This document shows positions 1 through 8,740 of a stretch of 37,545 nt of DNA, piece after piece (the stretch's first letter is position 1; every line of letters starts with the position of its first letter). The translations under genes were made by a program, and so were the position numbers. Location of the stretch: assembly GCA_031365665.1 (NCBI GenBank), contig JANLYO010000119.1, positions 1 to 37,545 on the forward strand, written 5' to 3'. The stretch is from JANYCG01 sp031365665. Lineage in GTDB: Bacteria > Pseudomonadota > Gammaproteobacteria > Burkholderiales > Burkholderiaceae_C. The notes beneath the pieces were generated by a model. That model was given only the letters and a program-made list of their open reading frames with translations. It ran no database searches and had not been told where the DNA came from.

Positions 1-2131
1 GCTCGGGCCACAAGTCCACCTTGAAGTGGCGCGGCACGTCGCCCGCCGTGGGGATCTTGTAGGTGCTTGGCGCGTGTGTGGTCAAGAGGCCGCGGTCGTT
101 CCACACCAGTTGTTCGGTGGTGAGCCAGCCCATGCCCTGGACGAAGCCGCCTTCGATCTGGCCGATGTCAATCGCCGGGTTGATGCTGCGGCCCACGTCG
201 TGAAAGATGTCCACCTTTATCACGCGGCTCTCGCCCGTGTGGGTGTCGATCGCCACCTGCGTACACGCCGCACCGTACGAAAAATAATAACACGGCCGGC
301 CCGTGAGCGTGGTTTTGTCGTAATGGATTTTGGGTGTGCGGTAAAAGCCGTCACTCCACAGCTGGATGCGGTTGGCGTAGGCTTGCGCCACAACCTCGTC
401 AAAACTGCGCGTGGCGGTGGGCGATGAGACGAAGCCGTTTTCAAAACGCACCGCGCCTGCGCCGCAGTTGTCCAGCCCGCTCACAAAAGCCGCCAGGTTG
501 TTGCGCACATTGCGCGCAGCGAATTGCGCGGCACGGCCATTCAGGTCGGTGCCGGCGGAGGCGGCGGTGGCCGAGGCGTTGGGAATTTTGCTGGTGTCGC
601 TAGCCGAGATCAAAACACGCGCGTAGGGCACGCCGAGTTCGTCGGCTACCACCTGGCAGACCTTGGTGTGCAGGCCCTGGCCCATCTCGGTGCCGCCGTG
701 GTTCACCTGCACGCTGCCGTCGGTGTACACATGTACCAGCGCTCCCGCTTGATTGAAAAGCGTAGCGGTGAAGCTGATGCCGAATTTCACCGGCGTGAGG
801 GCAAGGCCTTTTTTGATGATGGCGTGGGAGCGGTTCCATGCGGCGACTGCCGAGCGCTCTTTTTGGTACTGCGCCGTTTTCTCCAGTTGGGCGATGAGGG
901 GCGCCAGGATGTTGTCGTCCACCTTCATCTGGTAGTGGGTGGTGTGGCGCGCGTCGACTCCGTACAGATTGCGTTTGCGCACATCGAGCGGGTCCAGCTT
1001 CAAGTGCCGAGCGATGTCGCCCATGATGGCTTCGATGACGATCATGCCCTGCGGCCCGCCAAAGCCGCGAAAGGCGGTGTGGCTTTGGGTGTTGAGCTTG
1101 CAGCGGTAGGAGGCGATCTCGACGTCTTCGAGGAAGTAGGCGTTGTCGGCATGGAAGACCGCGCGGTCGGCCACCGGGCCGCTCAAGTCTGCACTGAAGC
1201 CGCAGTTCACTGCCATCATCAGTTGCAGGCCGCACAGGCGGCCGGTGTCGTCAAAGCCCGCCGTGTAGGCGTATTCAAACGGATGGCGTTTGCCGGTGAC
1301 CATGAAGTCGTCGTCGCGGTCCAGCCGCATCTTCACCGGGCACTTGAATTTGTGCGCCGCCACCGCCGCCCAAACGGCCAGATGCCCGGCCTGCGTTTCT
1401 TTGCCGCCAAAACCGCCACCCATGCGACGGCATTCCACCTTCACCGCGTGGTTGTCCAGCCCGAGCGCGTGCGCCACCCAATGCTGCACTTCGCCCGGAT
1501 GCTGCGTGCTGCTGAACACCTGCCACTGGTTTTGTTCCTGCGGCACGGCGTACGCGACCTGGCCTTCCAGGTAAAAATGCTCCTGGCCGCCGACTTCCAG
1601 CGTGCCGGTGAGGGTGTGCGGCGCGTGTTTGAGCGCTGCCGCCGCGTCGCCACGTTTTACAAATACGGGCGGCAAGACGTAGTTCCTGGCCTTCAGCGCG
1701 TCCTTGACGGTAAGCACAGCGGGCAGCGCATCCACTTGCAATTGAACCTTGTTGGCTGCCTTGCGGGCCTGCATGAAGGTGCTGGCCACCACCAGGCCGA
1801 CCACTTGGCCAATGTGCTGCACCGAATCCACAGCAAAAATCGGCTCGTCGCCAATGAAAGACGCCAACTGCCGGTGCCCCGGCACATCGCCCGCGAGCAC
1901 CACGCCCACCACGCCAGGCATGGACAGAGCAAGGCTGGCGTTGATGCCGCGCAGGGTGCCGTGCGCCACTTTGGAGAGGATAGGCGCCGCAAACAGCGTG
2001 CCGCTGATCTCGGCGATGTCGTCGACGTACGCAGCGCTGCCCGATACCTGCGCCGAAGCGCTTTCATGCGGGATGGAGCGGCCCGCAGCGGTGGCGCCGC
2101 CTTGGTTAGGCGTGTTGTTGATCGTGCTCAT
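1..2131 (-). CDS. xdhB: Xanthine dehydrogenase molybdopterin-binding subunit XdhB, C-terminus cut by the window edge
   Basis: The frame is open from ATG at 2131 to the left edge, giving about 710 residues of a subunit usually a little under 800. XdhB carries the molybdenum cofactor and hydroxylates hypoxanthine and xanthine to urate in the cytoplasm, passing electrons to XdhA. Visible family motifs are GGGFGGKET, with the Glu expected to contact the purine; AFRGFGGPQG, with the substrate-binding Arg; and GTEMGQGLHTK. The last conserved segment with the catalytic Glu lies off the window, so activity cannot be fully judged. The start overlaps the xdhA stop as ATGA, indicating translational coupling. 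An xdhC maturation gene would be expected further left but is not visible. Confidence 0.96.
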   Translation of the reverse strand, partial: MSTINNTPNQGGATAAGRSIPHESASAQVSGSAAYVDDIAEISGTLFAAPILSKVAHGTLRGINASLALSMPGVVGVVLAGDVPGHRQLASFIGDEPIFAVDSVQHIGQVVGLVVASTFMQARKAANKVQLQVDALPAVLTVKDALKARNYVLPPVFVKRGDAAAALKHAPHTLTGTLEVGGQEHFYLEGQVAYAVPQEQNQWQVFSSTQHPGEVQHWVAHALGLDNHAVKVECRRMGGGFGGKETQAGHLAVWAAVAAHKFKCPVKMRLDRDDDFMVTGKRHPFEYAYTAGFDDTGRLCGLQLMMAVNCGFSADLSGPVADRAVFHADNAYFLEDVEIASYRCKLNTQSHTAFRGFGGPQGMIVIEAIMGDIARHLKLDPLDVRKRNLYGVDARHTTHYQMKVDDNILAPLIAQLEKTAQYQKERSAVAAWNRSHAIIKKGLALTPVKFGISFTATLFNQAGALVHVYTDGSVQVNHGGTEMGQGLHTKVCQVVADELGVPYARVLISASDTSKIPNASATAASAGTDLNGRAAQFAARNVRNNLAAFVSGLDNCGAGAVRFENGFVSSPTATRSFDEVVAQAYANRIQLWSDGFYRTPKIHYDKTTLTGRPCYYFSYGAACTQVAIDTHTGESRVIKVDIFHDVGRSINPAIDIGQIEGGFVQGMGWLTTEQLVWNDRGLLTTHAPSTYKIPTAGDVPRHFKVDLWPE

Positions 2132-3651
2132 GGCGCCACCTCATCCAACATCGCGCTGGATTCAAGATTGATCCCCGTCGCGCCCTGCTGTTCCAGCCAA
2201 AACCGTTGCAGCAAATTGCCCAAGACTTCGCGCCGGTAGCTGCTGCTGGCGCGCATGTCGGAAATCGGCGAAAACTCCTCGCGCAGCACCGCTTGTGCGC
2301 CCTGCACCAGGTCTTGCGTCCAGTCCTTGCCCGTCAGGAAATTCTCGGTTTTGACAGCGCGAACCGGCGTCGCAGCCACACCGCCTGCGCCGATGGATGC
2401 CACAGCCACCCGGTTGTTTTCGATCTGAACTTGAATCACCAGGCAGACCGCCGAGATGTCGTCTTCAAAACGTTTGGAGATCTTGTAGGCGCGCAGGCAC
2501 TCGGCGCGCTCGGGAAGCGGCACCTTGATCCAGGCCAGCACTTCATCGGGCGCGAGCGCGGTCTTGCGGTAAGCCAGGTAAAAGTCCTCCATCTTCAATT
2601 CACGATGCTGGGTGCGGCCTTGGGCGCGGCCCTGGTGCCACCGCATCAGCACCACACTGGCCTTGAGCGCGATCAAGAGCGGCATCGAATCGCCAATGGG
2701 CGAGCCATTGACTACATTACCGCCCAGGGTGCCCGAGTTGCGCACGGGCAGCCCGGCAAAACGCTTGGTGAAGGTTTTGAGCGCAGGGCGATCCTGCACC
2801 AGCGCGGCAAAAGCGTCGTGCAGCGAGGCCGCAGCGCCGATGGCGATGTGATGGCGGTAACGCTCGATGCGCCGCAGCTCGGCGACCTGGGTCACATCGA
2901 TTACCTGCTCGAAATCCATGAAAAGTTTGTTGACCCACAGGCCGACATCGGTGCCGCCCGCCACGATTTGCGCTTTAGGCCAGTGCGCACGGGCTTGCAG
3001 CAACGCTGGCAGGTTTTGCGGCAATTTGTAAGCTGAATTGGCCTTGGGGTCAGTTGCAACTGGAACAATACGCTTCAATTTTTGAAGCAATTGTTTTTCA
3101 TCCACTTGCACGCCTGGCAGTTGGCCCATATGCTGGGCGGCATCCAAAATCGGCCGGTAACCGGTGCAGCGGCACAAATTGCCAGACAAATCGTGTTGGG
3201 CGCTTTCGCGGGTGACAGTCTCGCCCTGGCAGACCCGGTTTTGGTAAGTGGCGAACAGGCTCATCACAAAACCAGGCGTGCAAAAGCCGCACTGCGAGCC
3301 AGAACAATCCACCATCGCTTGCTGGGCTGGATGCAGTGCCCCAGCGCCATGAACGACGCTCGGGCCATTCAGCACGCCGGGCGCGATGTCTTCCACCGTC
3401 CACAGCGCTTTGCCGTCGATCGTGTGGGCGAAGCGGATGCAGCTGTTGACCGATTGGCAGCGCAGCTTGCCCCCGTGCAACTCTCCCAGCACGACGGTGC
3501 ATGCGCCGCAGTCACCTTCGTTGCAGCCTTCCTTTGTGCCGACGCATTTCAGGTCTTCGCGCAGCACCTGCAACAAGGTGCGGGTGGCAGGGACATCCGC
3601 CAGCGTGACAAGTTCCCCGCGTCTGATAAAGTGAATTGGTTTCGTCGACAT
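2128..3651 (-). CDS. xdhA: Xanthine dehydrogenase small subunit XdhA (2Fe-2S and FAD domains)
   Basis: 507 residues from the ATG at 3651; the open frame continues upstream, but homology starts at MSTKPIHF. The N-terminal plant-type ferredoxin domain has Cys36, Cys43, Cys48 and Cys51. The second 2Fe-2S domain has Cys121, Cys124, Cys160 and Cys162 (QCGFCTPG and LCRCTGYRP). The FAD domain starts near residue 228 with IVAGGTDVGLW, and RNSGTLGGNVVNGSP follows. XdhA takes electrons from the XdhB molybdenum site and passes them to NAD+. The C-terminal stop overlaps the xdhB start by four bases. It is divergent from the BMP-type ABC operon with 95 bp between start codons, which suggests shared control. 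No operator could be assigned there. Confidence 0.96.
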   Translation of the reverse strand: MSTKPIHFIRRGELVTLADVPATRTLLQVLREDLKCVGTKEGCNEGDCGACTVVLGELHGGKLRCQSVNSCIRFAHTIDGKALWTVEDIAPGVLNGPSVVHGAGALHPAQQAMVDCSGSQCGFCTPGFVMSLFATYQNRVCQGETVTRESAQHDLSGNLCRCTGYRPILDAAQHMGQLPGVQVDEKQLLQKLKRIVPVATDPKANSAYKLPQNLPALLQARAHWPKAQIVAGGTDVGLWVNKLFMDFEQVIDVTQVAELRRIERYRHHIAIGAAASLHDAFAALVQDRPALKTFTKRFAGLPVRNSGTLGGNVVNGSPIGDSMPLLIALKASVVLMRWHQGRAQGRTQHRELKMEDFYLAYRKTALAPDEVLAWIKVPLPERAECLRAYKISKRFEDDISAVCLVIQVQIENNRVAVASIGAGGVAATPVRAVKTENFLTGKDWTQDLVQGAQAVLREEFSPISDMRASSSYRREVLGNLLQRFWLEQQGATGINLESSAMLDEVAP

Positions 3652-3746
3652 GGTCTGTTCCACTGATATATTGATGTTGGCAGGGCAATTTTGACAGGCT
3701 AACCCACCCCAGTCTTCCTTTCGTTCATACGCACGATAAACACAAA

Positions 3747-5384
3747 ATGAGCCAGGATCAACCCACAGCACGGCTTGAACTCAAGGGCATCACCAAGCGT
3801 TACCCCTCGGTGGTCGCCAACAGCGATGTGTCGCTGACCGTCTTGCCGGGTGAGACGCACGCCGTTTTGGGCGAAAACGGCGCCGGGAAATCGACCTTGA
3901 TGAAAATCATCTACGGCTCGGTCAAACCCGATGCGGGCACGGTATTGTTCAATGGCAAAACCTCCCACATCCGCAATCCGCAGGAGGCGCGGGCCTTGGG
4001 CGTCAGCATGGTGTTTCAGCATTTCAGCCTGTTTGATACGATCACCGTCGCAGAAAACGTCTGGCTCGGGCTGGACAAATCCTTGAGCCTCGTGCAGGTG
4101 ACGCAATCGATCACCGCCAAAGCCGCTGAATACGGGCTGGATATTGACCCCGCGCGACCGGTGCACACCTTGAGCGTGGGCGAAATGCAGCGGGTGGAGA
4201 TCATCCGCGCGCTCTTGACCAACCCGCAGTTGCTGATTCTGGACGAGCCCACCTCGGTGTTGACGCCGCAGGCGGTCGAAAAACTCTTTGTGGTGCTCAA
4301 AAAGCTCGCCAGTGAGGGCTGCAGCATTTTGTACATCTCACACAAGCTGCATGAAATCCGCGAACTGTGCAATGCCTGCACCGTGTTGCGCGGCGGCAAA
4401 GTCACGGGGGTGTGCAACCCGGCCGAAGAGTCCAACGCTTCGCTTTCGCGCCTGATGATTGGCGCCGAGCCGCCGCAGCTGGTGCACCGGGCGTTGAAGC
4501 CGGGGGCCGACGTATTGCGTGTCAGCGGCCTCACGCTGGCCCGAGAGGACCAATTTGGCGTGGATTTAGACCACGTGGCGCTGGAAGTGCGCGCGGGCGA
4601 AGTGGTCGGCATCGCCGGGGTTTCCGGCAACGGCCAGCGGGAACTGCTGTACGCCTTGTCGGGCGAAGACGTGCGTTCGCCCGCAGGCTCTATCCATCTG
4701 GGTGAGGCTGACGTGGCGGCCCTGAACCCGAGCCAGCGGCGCAAACTCGGCCTGCATTTTGTGCCGGAGGAGCGCCTGGGGCGCGGCGCTGTGCCCACTT
4801 TGAGCCTGGCGCACAACCTGCTATTGACCCGCTCCGAGGCGATTGCAAGCCAAGGTCTGGCCAGCGGCTGGATCAAGGTGCGGGCCTTGCAAGCCCAGGC
4901 GGCAGATGTGATCCGGCAGTTCAACGTCAAGGCGGGCGGGCCGCAGTCTGTGGCGCGCTCTTTGTCTGGCGGCAATTTGCAGAAGTTCATTGTCGGGCGC
5001 GAGATTGACGCCAAACCCAAACTGCTGATCGTCTCGCAGCCCACCTGGGGTGTCGACGTGGGTGCCTCGGCGCAGATTCGTGGCGCGATTTTGGCGCTGC
5101 GCGACGCCGGTTGCGCCGTGTTGGTCGTCAGCGAAGAGCTGGACGAGTTGTTTGAAGTAAGTGACCGCCTTCACGTGATCGCGCGCGGGCGGCTCAGCCC
5201 GTCGGTCGCCGTGGCTGACGCCACGGTCGAAAAAATCGGCGAATGGATGAGCGGGTTGTGGGACGCGCCATCCGTTAGGGCTCAGCCTGTCGAAGCCGGT
5301 GCGAGCACTTCGACCCTTCGGCAAGCTCAGGACGGGCCAAGCCCAGTGCGAACGGGGTTCCCTGCGGAAGCAAGCCATGGCTAA
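3747..5384 (+). CDS. ABC transporter ATP-binding protein, BMP/nucleoside (sugar-type) importer
   Basis: 545 residues with two fused ABC domains, as in the NupA/YufO family that energises purine nucleoside import. Domain 1 has Walker A GENGAGKST near residue 43, signature LSVGEMQRVE near 142 and Walker B LLILDEPTS. Domain 2 has a degenerate Walker A (GVSGNGQREL), signature LSGGNLQKF near 406 and LLIVSQPTWGVD; this asymmetry is normal for the family. Family members usually end about where MSGLWDAP is read (residue 509). The last 36 residues here come from an in-frame dispersed repeat. The stop overlaps the next permease start by 8 bp. Placement beside xdhAB and purine deaminases supports purine transport; the exact substrate is inferred. 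Confidence 0.93.
   Translation: MSQDQPTARLELKGITKRYPSVVANSDVSLTVLPGETHAVLGENGAGKSTLMKIIYGSVKPDAGTVLFNGKTSHIRNPQEARALGVSMVFQHFSLFDTITVAENVWLGLDKSLSLVQVTQSITAKAAEYGLDIDPARPVHTLSVGEMQRVEIIRALLTNPQLLILDEPTSVLTPQAVEKLFVVLKKLASEGCSILYISHKLHEIRELCNACTVLRGGKVTGVCNPAEESNASLSRLMIGAEPPQLVHRALKPGADVLRVSGLTLAREDQFGVDLDHVALEVRAGEVVGIAGVSGNGQRELLYALSGEDVRSPAGSIHLGEADVAALNPSQRRKLGLHFVPEERLGRGAVPTLSLAHNLLLTRSEAIASQGLASGWIKVRALQAQAADVIRQFNVKAGGPQSVARSLSGGNLQKFIVGREIDAKPKLLIVSQPTWGVDVGASAQIRGAILALRDAGCAVLVVSEELDELFEVSDRLHVIARGRLSPSVAVADATVEKIGEWMSGLWDAPSVRAQPVEAGASTSTLRQAQDGPSPVRTGFPAEASHG
5274..5356 (+). repeat. Dispersed TTCGAC/CTCAGG-type repeat fused into the end of the ABC ATPase gene
   Basis: Two oppositely oriented half-copies are visible: CTCAGCCTGTCGAAG at 5281-5295 and CTTCGACCCTTCGGCAAG at 5308-5325, followed by CTCAGGACGGGC. 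The sequence resembles the very common proteobacterial repeat built on CTTCGACAGGCTCAGGRCGAACGG, which I recognise from memory only. It encodes the last residues of the ATPase (RQAQDGPSPVRTG) and ends just before the permease Shine-Dalgarno GGAAG. Confidence 0.7.
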
Positions 5385-6462
5385 ATTCCGCATCAAACTC
5401 GAAGCCCGTCCAGAACCCTCCAATTTTTGGAGTTACGGCTCGCCGCTGTTGGCGCTCTTGGTCACGGTGGTGATTGGCGTCCTCCTGTTCGTCGCCTTGG
5501 GCAAAGACCCGCTCAAGGGCCTGGAAATGTTTTTCTGGCTGCCGATCAAAAGCGGTTATGCCCTGGGTGAGCTGCTGGTCAAAGCCACGCCTCTGTTGCT
5601 GATCGCCCTCGGGCTGGCGGTGTGTTTCCGCTCGAATGTGTGGAACATCGGCGCGGAGGGCCAATACATTCTTGGCGCGATCTGCGCCGGTGGCGTGGCG
5701 CTGTTGGCCGAGAAAACCACCGGCGGCTGGATCGTGCTGCCCGTGATTCTGGCGGGCGTGGCGGGTGGCATGTTGTGGGCGGCGATCACCGCGTTTCTGC
5801 GCGACAAATTCAACGCCAACGAAATCCTGGTCAGCCTGATGCTGGTGTACGTGGCCGTGCAATTGCTGGGTTACCTCGTCACCGGGCCATGGAAAGACCC
5901 GCAGGGGTACAACTTCCCCCAATCCCAGACCTTTGAAGCGGTCACGCGCATCCCGCGCCTGTTTGTCGGCTCGCGCGTCAGCATTGGCGCCTTGATGGCG
6001 GTGGTGGGGGTGCTGATCGTCTGGATCTTTTTATTCCGCACCCGCGCCGGGTTTGCGCAGCAGGTGGGCGGGCTGGCGCCTGCGGCAGCGCGTTATGCCG
6101 GGTTTTCCTCGCGCAAGGCCTTGTGGACGGCGTTGCTGGTGTCGGGCGGTACGGCAGGACTGGCGGGCGCTTTGGAGGTGGCCGGGCCGATCGGGCAACT
6201 CACGCCCTACGTGCCCGCAGGCTACGGTTTTGCTGCCATCATCGTCGCCTTTGTCGGGCGGCTGCATCCCGTGGGCATGGTGTTTTCAGCCTTGTTGATG
6301 AGCATGTTCTACATTGGTGGCGAGATGGCGCAATCGCGCCTGGGCCTCACCAAATCACTCACCGGCGTGTTCCAGGGCCTGCTGCTCTTCAGCCTGCTGG
6401 CCTGCGACACGCTGATCAACTATAAGATCAAGTTCACAATCACATCCCAAAGGGCTGCCTGA
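5377..6462 (+). CDS. ABC transporter permease (BMP/nucleoside importer, first subunit)
   Basis: 361 residues from ATG at 5377, chosen because GGAAG sits 7 bp upstream and homology begins at MAKFRIKLEAR. The longer upstream frame only translates the dispersed repeat. It is an integral inner-membrane protein with many hydrophobic segments and the BPD_transp_2 (branched-chain amino acid/sugar type) look. The conserved stretch FRSNVWNIGAEGQ near residue 80 is typical of BmpC/NupB-like permeases. It overlaps the ATPase by 8 bp and the next permease by one base, so the three should be cotranslated. The partner permease is the next gene and the binding protein is at 7463. Confidence 0.93.
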   Translation: MAKFRIKLEARPEPSNFWSYGSPLLALLVTVVIGVLLFVALGKDPLKGLEMFFWLPIKSGYALGELLVKATPLLLIALGLAVCFRSNVWNIGAEGQYILGAICAGGVALLAEKTTGGWIVLPVILAGVAGGMLWAAITAFLRDKFNANEILVSLMLVYVAVQLLGYLVTGPWKDPQGYNFPQSQTFEAVTRIPRLFVGSRVSIGALMAVVGVLIVWIFLFRTRAGFAQQVGGLAPAAARYAGFSSRKALWTALLVSGGTAGLAGALEVAGPIGQLTPYVPAGYGFAAIIVAFVGRLHPVGMVFSALLMSMFYIGGEMAQSRLGLTKSLTGVFQGLLLFSLLACDTLINYKIKFTITSQRAA

Positions 6463-7382
6463 TGGAATCCTATGCCTTGCTGATTGCCGCCACGCTCAAT
6501 GCCGGCACCGTGCTGGCCATTGCCTCGCTGGGGCTCTTGATCAACGAAAAAGTCGGCATCGTCAACCTCGGTGCAGAAGGCATGATGCTGTGTGCCGCGA
6601 TTGCCGGTTTTGCCACCGTGGTGCATACCGGCAACGACTGGCTGGGTTTCGCGGCGGGCATGGGTGCGGGGGCCGTCCTGGCCCTTGTATTTGGCCTCCT
6701 GGTGATCTGGCTCAACACCAACCAATACGCCACTGGTTTGGCGCTGACCCTGTTTGGCACCGGTTTCTCGGCCTTTGTGGGCACCGCCTACGTGCAGGCC
6801 AAAATGCCCGAGCGCCCCAATTTCGTGTTGCCGTGGCTGGGCGACATCCCGCTAATTGGCCCGGCGCTGTTTCAGCATCATCCGCTGGTCTACGCCACCG
6901 TGGCGCTCACCGTCGGTTTGATCTGGTTTTTATACCGCACCCGCAGCGGCCTGGTCTTGCGCAGTGTGGGCGAAAGCCCTGAATCAGCCCATGCACTGGG
7001 TTACCCGGTGCGGCGCATCCGGTTGCTGGCGGTCGTGGTGGGCGGGGCGCTGTGTGGCCTGGCGGGGGCCTACCTGTCGGTGATTTACACCCCCCTGTGG
7101 GTGGAGGGCATGGTGGCTGGCAAGGGCTGGATCGCGCTGGCGCTTACTACCTTTGCCACTTGGCGTCCGGCACGGGTTTTGCTTGGTGCCTACCTATTTG
7201 GGGGTGTCACGATGCTGCAATTCCATTTGCAAGGCATTGGGGTGGAGGTGGCGAGCCAATTTTTGACCATGCTGCCCTATATCGCCACCATTTTGGTGCT
7301 CGCCCTGATTTCCCGCAACCCGCAATGGATACGCATCAATATGCCGGCCAGTATTGGAAAACCCTTCTATCCGGGCTCCTGA
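6462..7382 (+). CDS. ABC transporter permease (BMP/nucleoside importer, second subunit)
   Basis: 306 residues, starting at ATG in a TGATG overlap with the first permease. It is strongly hydrophobic throughout, with the family segment INEKVGIVNLGAEGMM near residue 27 corresponding to the NIGAEG motif of its partner. This is the NupC/BmpD-like half of a heterodimeric permease. Residue pattern and gene order (ATPase, permease, permease, binding protein) match purine nucleoside ABC importers. An 80-bp gap, with a pyrimidine-rich stretch and no clear terminator, separates it from the binding-protein gene. Confidence 0.93.
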   Translation: MESYALLIAATLNAGTVLAIASLGLLINEKVGIVNLGAEGMMLCAAIAGFATVVHTGNDWLGFAAGMGAGAVLALVFGLLVIWLNTNQYATGLALTLFGTGFSAFVGTAYVQAKMPERPNFVLPWLGDIPLIGPALFQHHPLVYATVALTVGLIWFLYRTRSGLVLRSVGESPESAHALGYPVRRIRLLAVVVGGALCGLAGAYLSVIYTPLWVEGMVAGKGWIALALTTFATWRPARVLLGAYLFGGVTMLQFHLQGIGVEVASQFLTMLPYIATILVLALISRNPQWIRINMPASIGKPFYPGS

Positions 7383-7462
7383 TCTCAAGGTAATAATTGA
7401 CGGTTTTCAAAGTTTCGCGTTCCCTTTTCTCCTTTTTTCACTCAACCTTCTCAGGAAAAGAC

Positions 7463-8653
7463 ATGACAGACCTGCAAAAACGCTCACTCTTGCGCATTGC
7501 CGCACATACCGCCGTCGTTGGCGCCGTCGCAGGCGCCGTATTGGTGGGCTGTGGCAAAAAAGAAGAGGCCAAACCGGCCGCTGCTGCGCCCGCCCCAGCC
7601 GCTTCGGCTGCCGCTGCGCCCCCGCCGCCGCCGAAGCCTGAGCCGCTGAAAATCGCCTTTGCCTACGTCGGCCCCGTGGGCGACGGCGGTTGGACCTTCG
7701 CACATGACAACGCCCGCAAGGCCGTCGAAAAAGAATTCGGCGACAAAGTCAAAACCTCTTTCGTTGAAAACGTTCCCGAGTCAGCAGATGCCGAGCGCGT
7801 GCTGCGCGACATGGCCACCCAAGGCAACAAGCTGATTTTTGGCACCACCTTTGGTTACATGGAGCCGATGCTCAAAGTCGCGCCTGATTTCAAAGACGTG
7901 AAGTTTGAACACGCCACCGGTTACAAACAAGCCGACAACATGCGCACCTACGACAGCCGCACGTATGAAGGCGCCTACATGGCCGGCATCATCGCGGGCA
8001 AGATGACCAAGAGCAACACCTTGGGCGTTGTGGCGTCGATCCCGATCCCCGAGGTGATCCGCAATATCAACAGCTTCACTTTGGGTGCCCAGATGAGCAA
8101 CCCGAAGGTCAAGACCAAAGTGGTCTGGATCAACAGCTGGTTTGACATGCCGAAAGAAACCGAAGCAGCCACGGCGCTGATCAACGGCGGCGCGGACGTT
8201 TTGTTCCAGAACACCGACTCACCCGCCGTGCTCAAAACGGCCGAAGCCAAAGGCAAACGCGCCTTCGGCTGGGATTCCGACATGTCCGCCTACGGCCCCA
8301 AAGCCCACCTGGCGTCTGCCATCATCAACTGGGGCCCGTATTACATCAAGGCCACTAAAGAAGCGTTGGACGGCTCGTGGAAGGGCGGCGGCGGCGTCTG
8401 GTACGGCGTGAAAGACGGCGCAATTGACATCGTCTCCCTGGCCGAAGACATCCCGGCCGACACCAAAGCCAAGGTCGCGGAAGTCAAAAAAGGCCTCGCC
8501 GATGGCAGCTACAACATCTGGAAAGGCCCCATCATGGGACAAGATGGCAAGGCCATGGTCGCCAAAGATGCTGTGGGTGACGACAAATGGCTCAGCGGCA
8601 TGGGCGCTTACGTCAAGGGCGTCGAAGGCAAAGTCCCTGGCGGCAAAAAGTAA
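7463..8653 (+). CDS. BMP family purine/nucleoside-binding lipoprotein of the ABC importer
   Basis: 396 residues from ATG at 7463, preceded by AGGAAAAG; the longer frame from 7397 adds an unlikely leader. The N-terminus reads KRSLLRIAAHTAV then lipobox VLVGC, so it should be acylated and anchored on the periplasmic side. An Ala/Pro-rich tether of about 25 residues follows. The BMP (Med/PnrA-like) fold then begins with LKIAFAYVGPVGDGGWT, in which the Trp and nearby residues line the purine-binding cleft in the family. GTTFGYME and the ATGYK region are also recognisable. It closes the importer operon and is followed by a strong terminator. A non-lipidated paralogue lies at 13134. Confidence 0.94.
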   Translation: MTDLQKRSLLRIAAHTAVVGAVAGAVLVGCGKKEEAKPAAAAPAPAASAAAAPPPPPKPEPLKIAFAYVGPVGDGGWTFAHDNARKAVEKEFGDKVKTSFVENVPESADAERVLRDMATQGNKLIFGTTFGYMEPMLKVAPDFKDVKFEHATGYKQADNMRTYDSRTYEGAYMAGIIAGKMTKSNTLGVVASIPIPEVIRNINSFTLGAQMSNPKVKTKVVWINSWFDMPKETEAATALINGGADVLFQNTDSPAVLKTAEAKGKRAFGWDSDMSAYGPKAHLASAIINWGPYYIKATKEALDGSWKGGGGVWYGVKDGAIDIVSLAEDIPADTKAKVAEVKKGLADGSYNIWKGPIMGQDGKAMVAKDAVGDDKWLSGMGAYVKGVEGKVPGGKK

Positions 8654-8676
8654 GCCTCACGGGTTTTGAACCGTCC

Positions 8677-8710
8677 AAAAAGCTGCTCTCGGGCAGCTTT
8701 TTGTTTTTGA
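8677..8710 (+). terminator. Rho-independent terminator after the BMP importer operon
   Basis: A perfect 10-bp stem, AAAAAGCTGC at 8677-8686 with GCAGCTTTTT at 8693-8702 and loop TCTCGG, is followed by GTTTTTG. The arms carry A and T runs, so it could also act on the other strand. It separates the importer from the Rieske gene, so that gene probably has its own promoter or depends on read-through. Confidence 0.85.
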
Positions 8711-8740
8711 AAACCGACTGCACTGAGCCTGCACCATCTG

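Noticed and set aside
524..2239. Plus-strand ORF of 571 residues
   Set aside because: It is antisense to xdhB, whose minus-strand frame has clear molybdopterin motifs; long antisense frames are expected at this GC content.
3652..3746. Purine riboswitch upstream of the BMP importer
   Set aside because: The 95-bp divergent gap is too short and lacks the paired P1-P3 arrangement and conserved loops.
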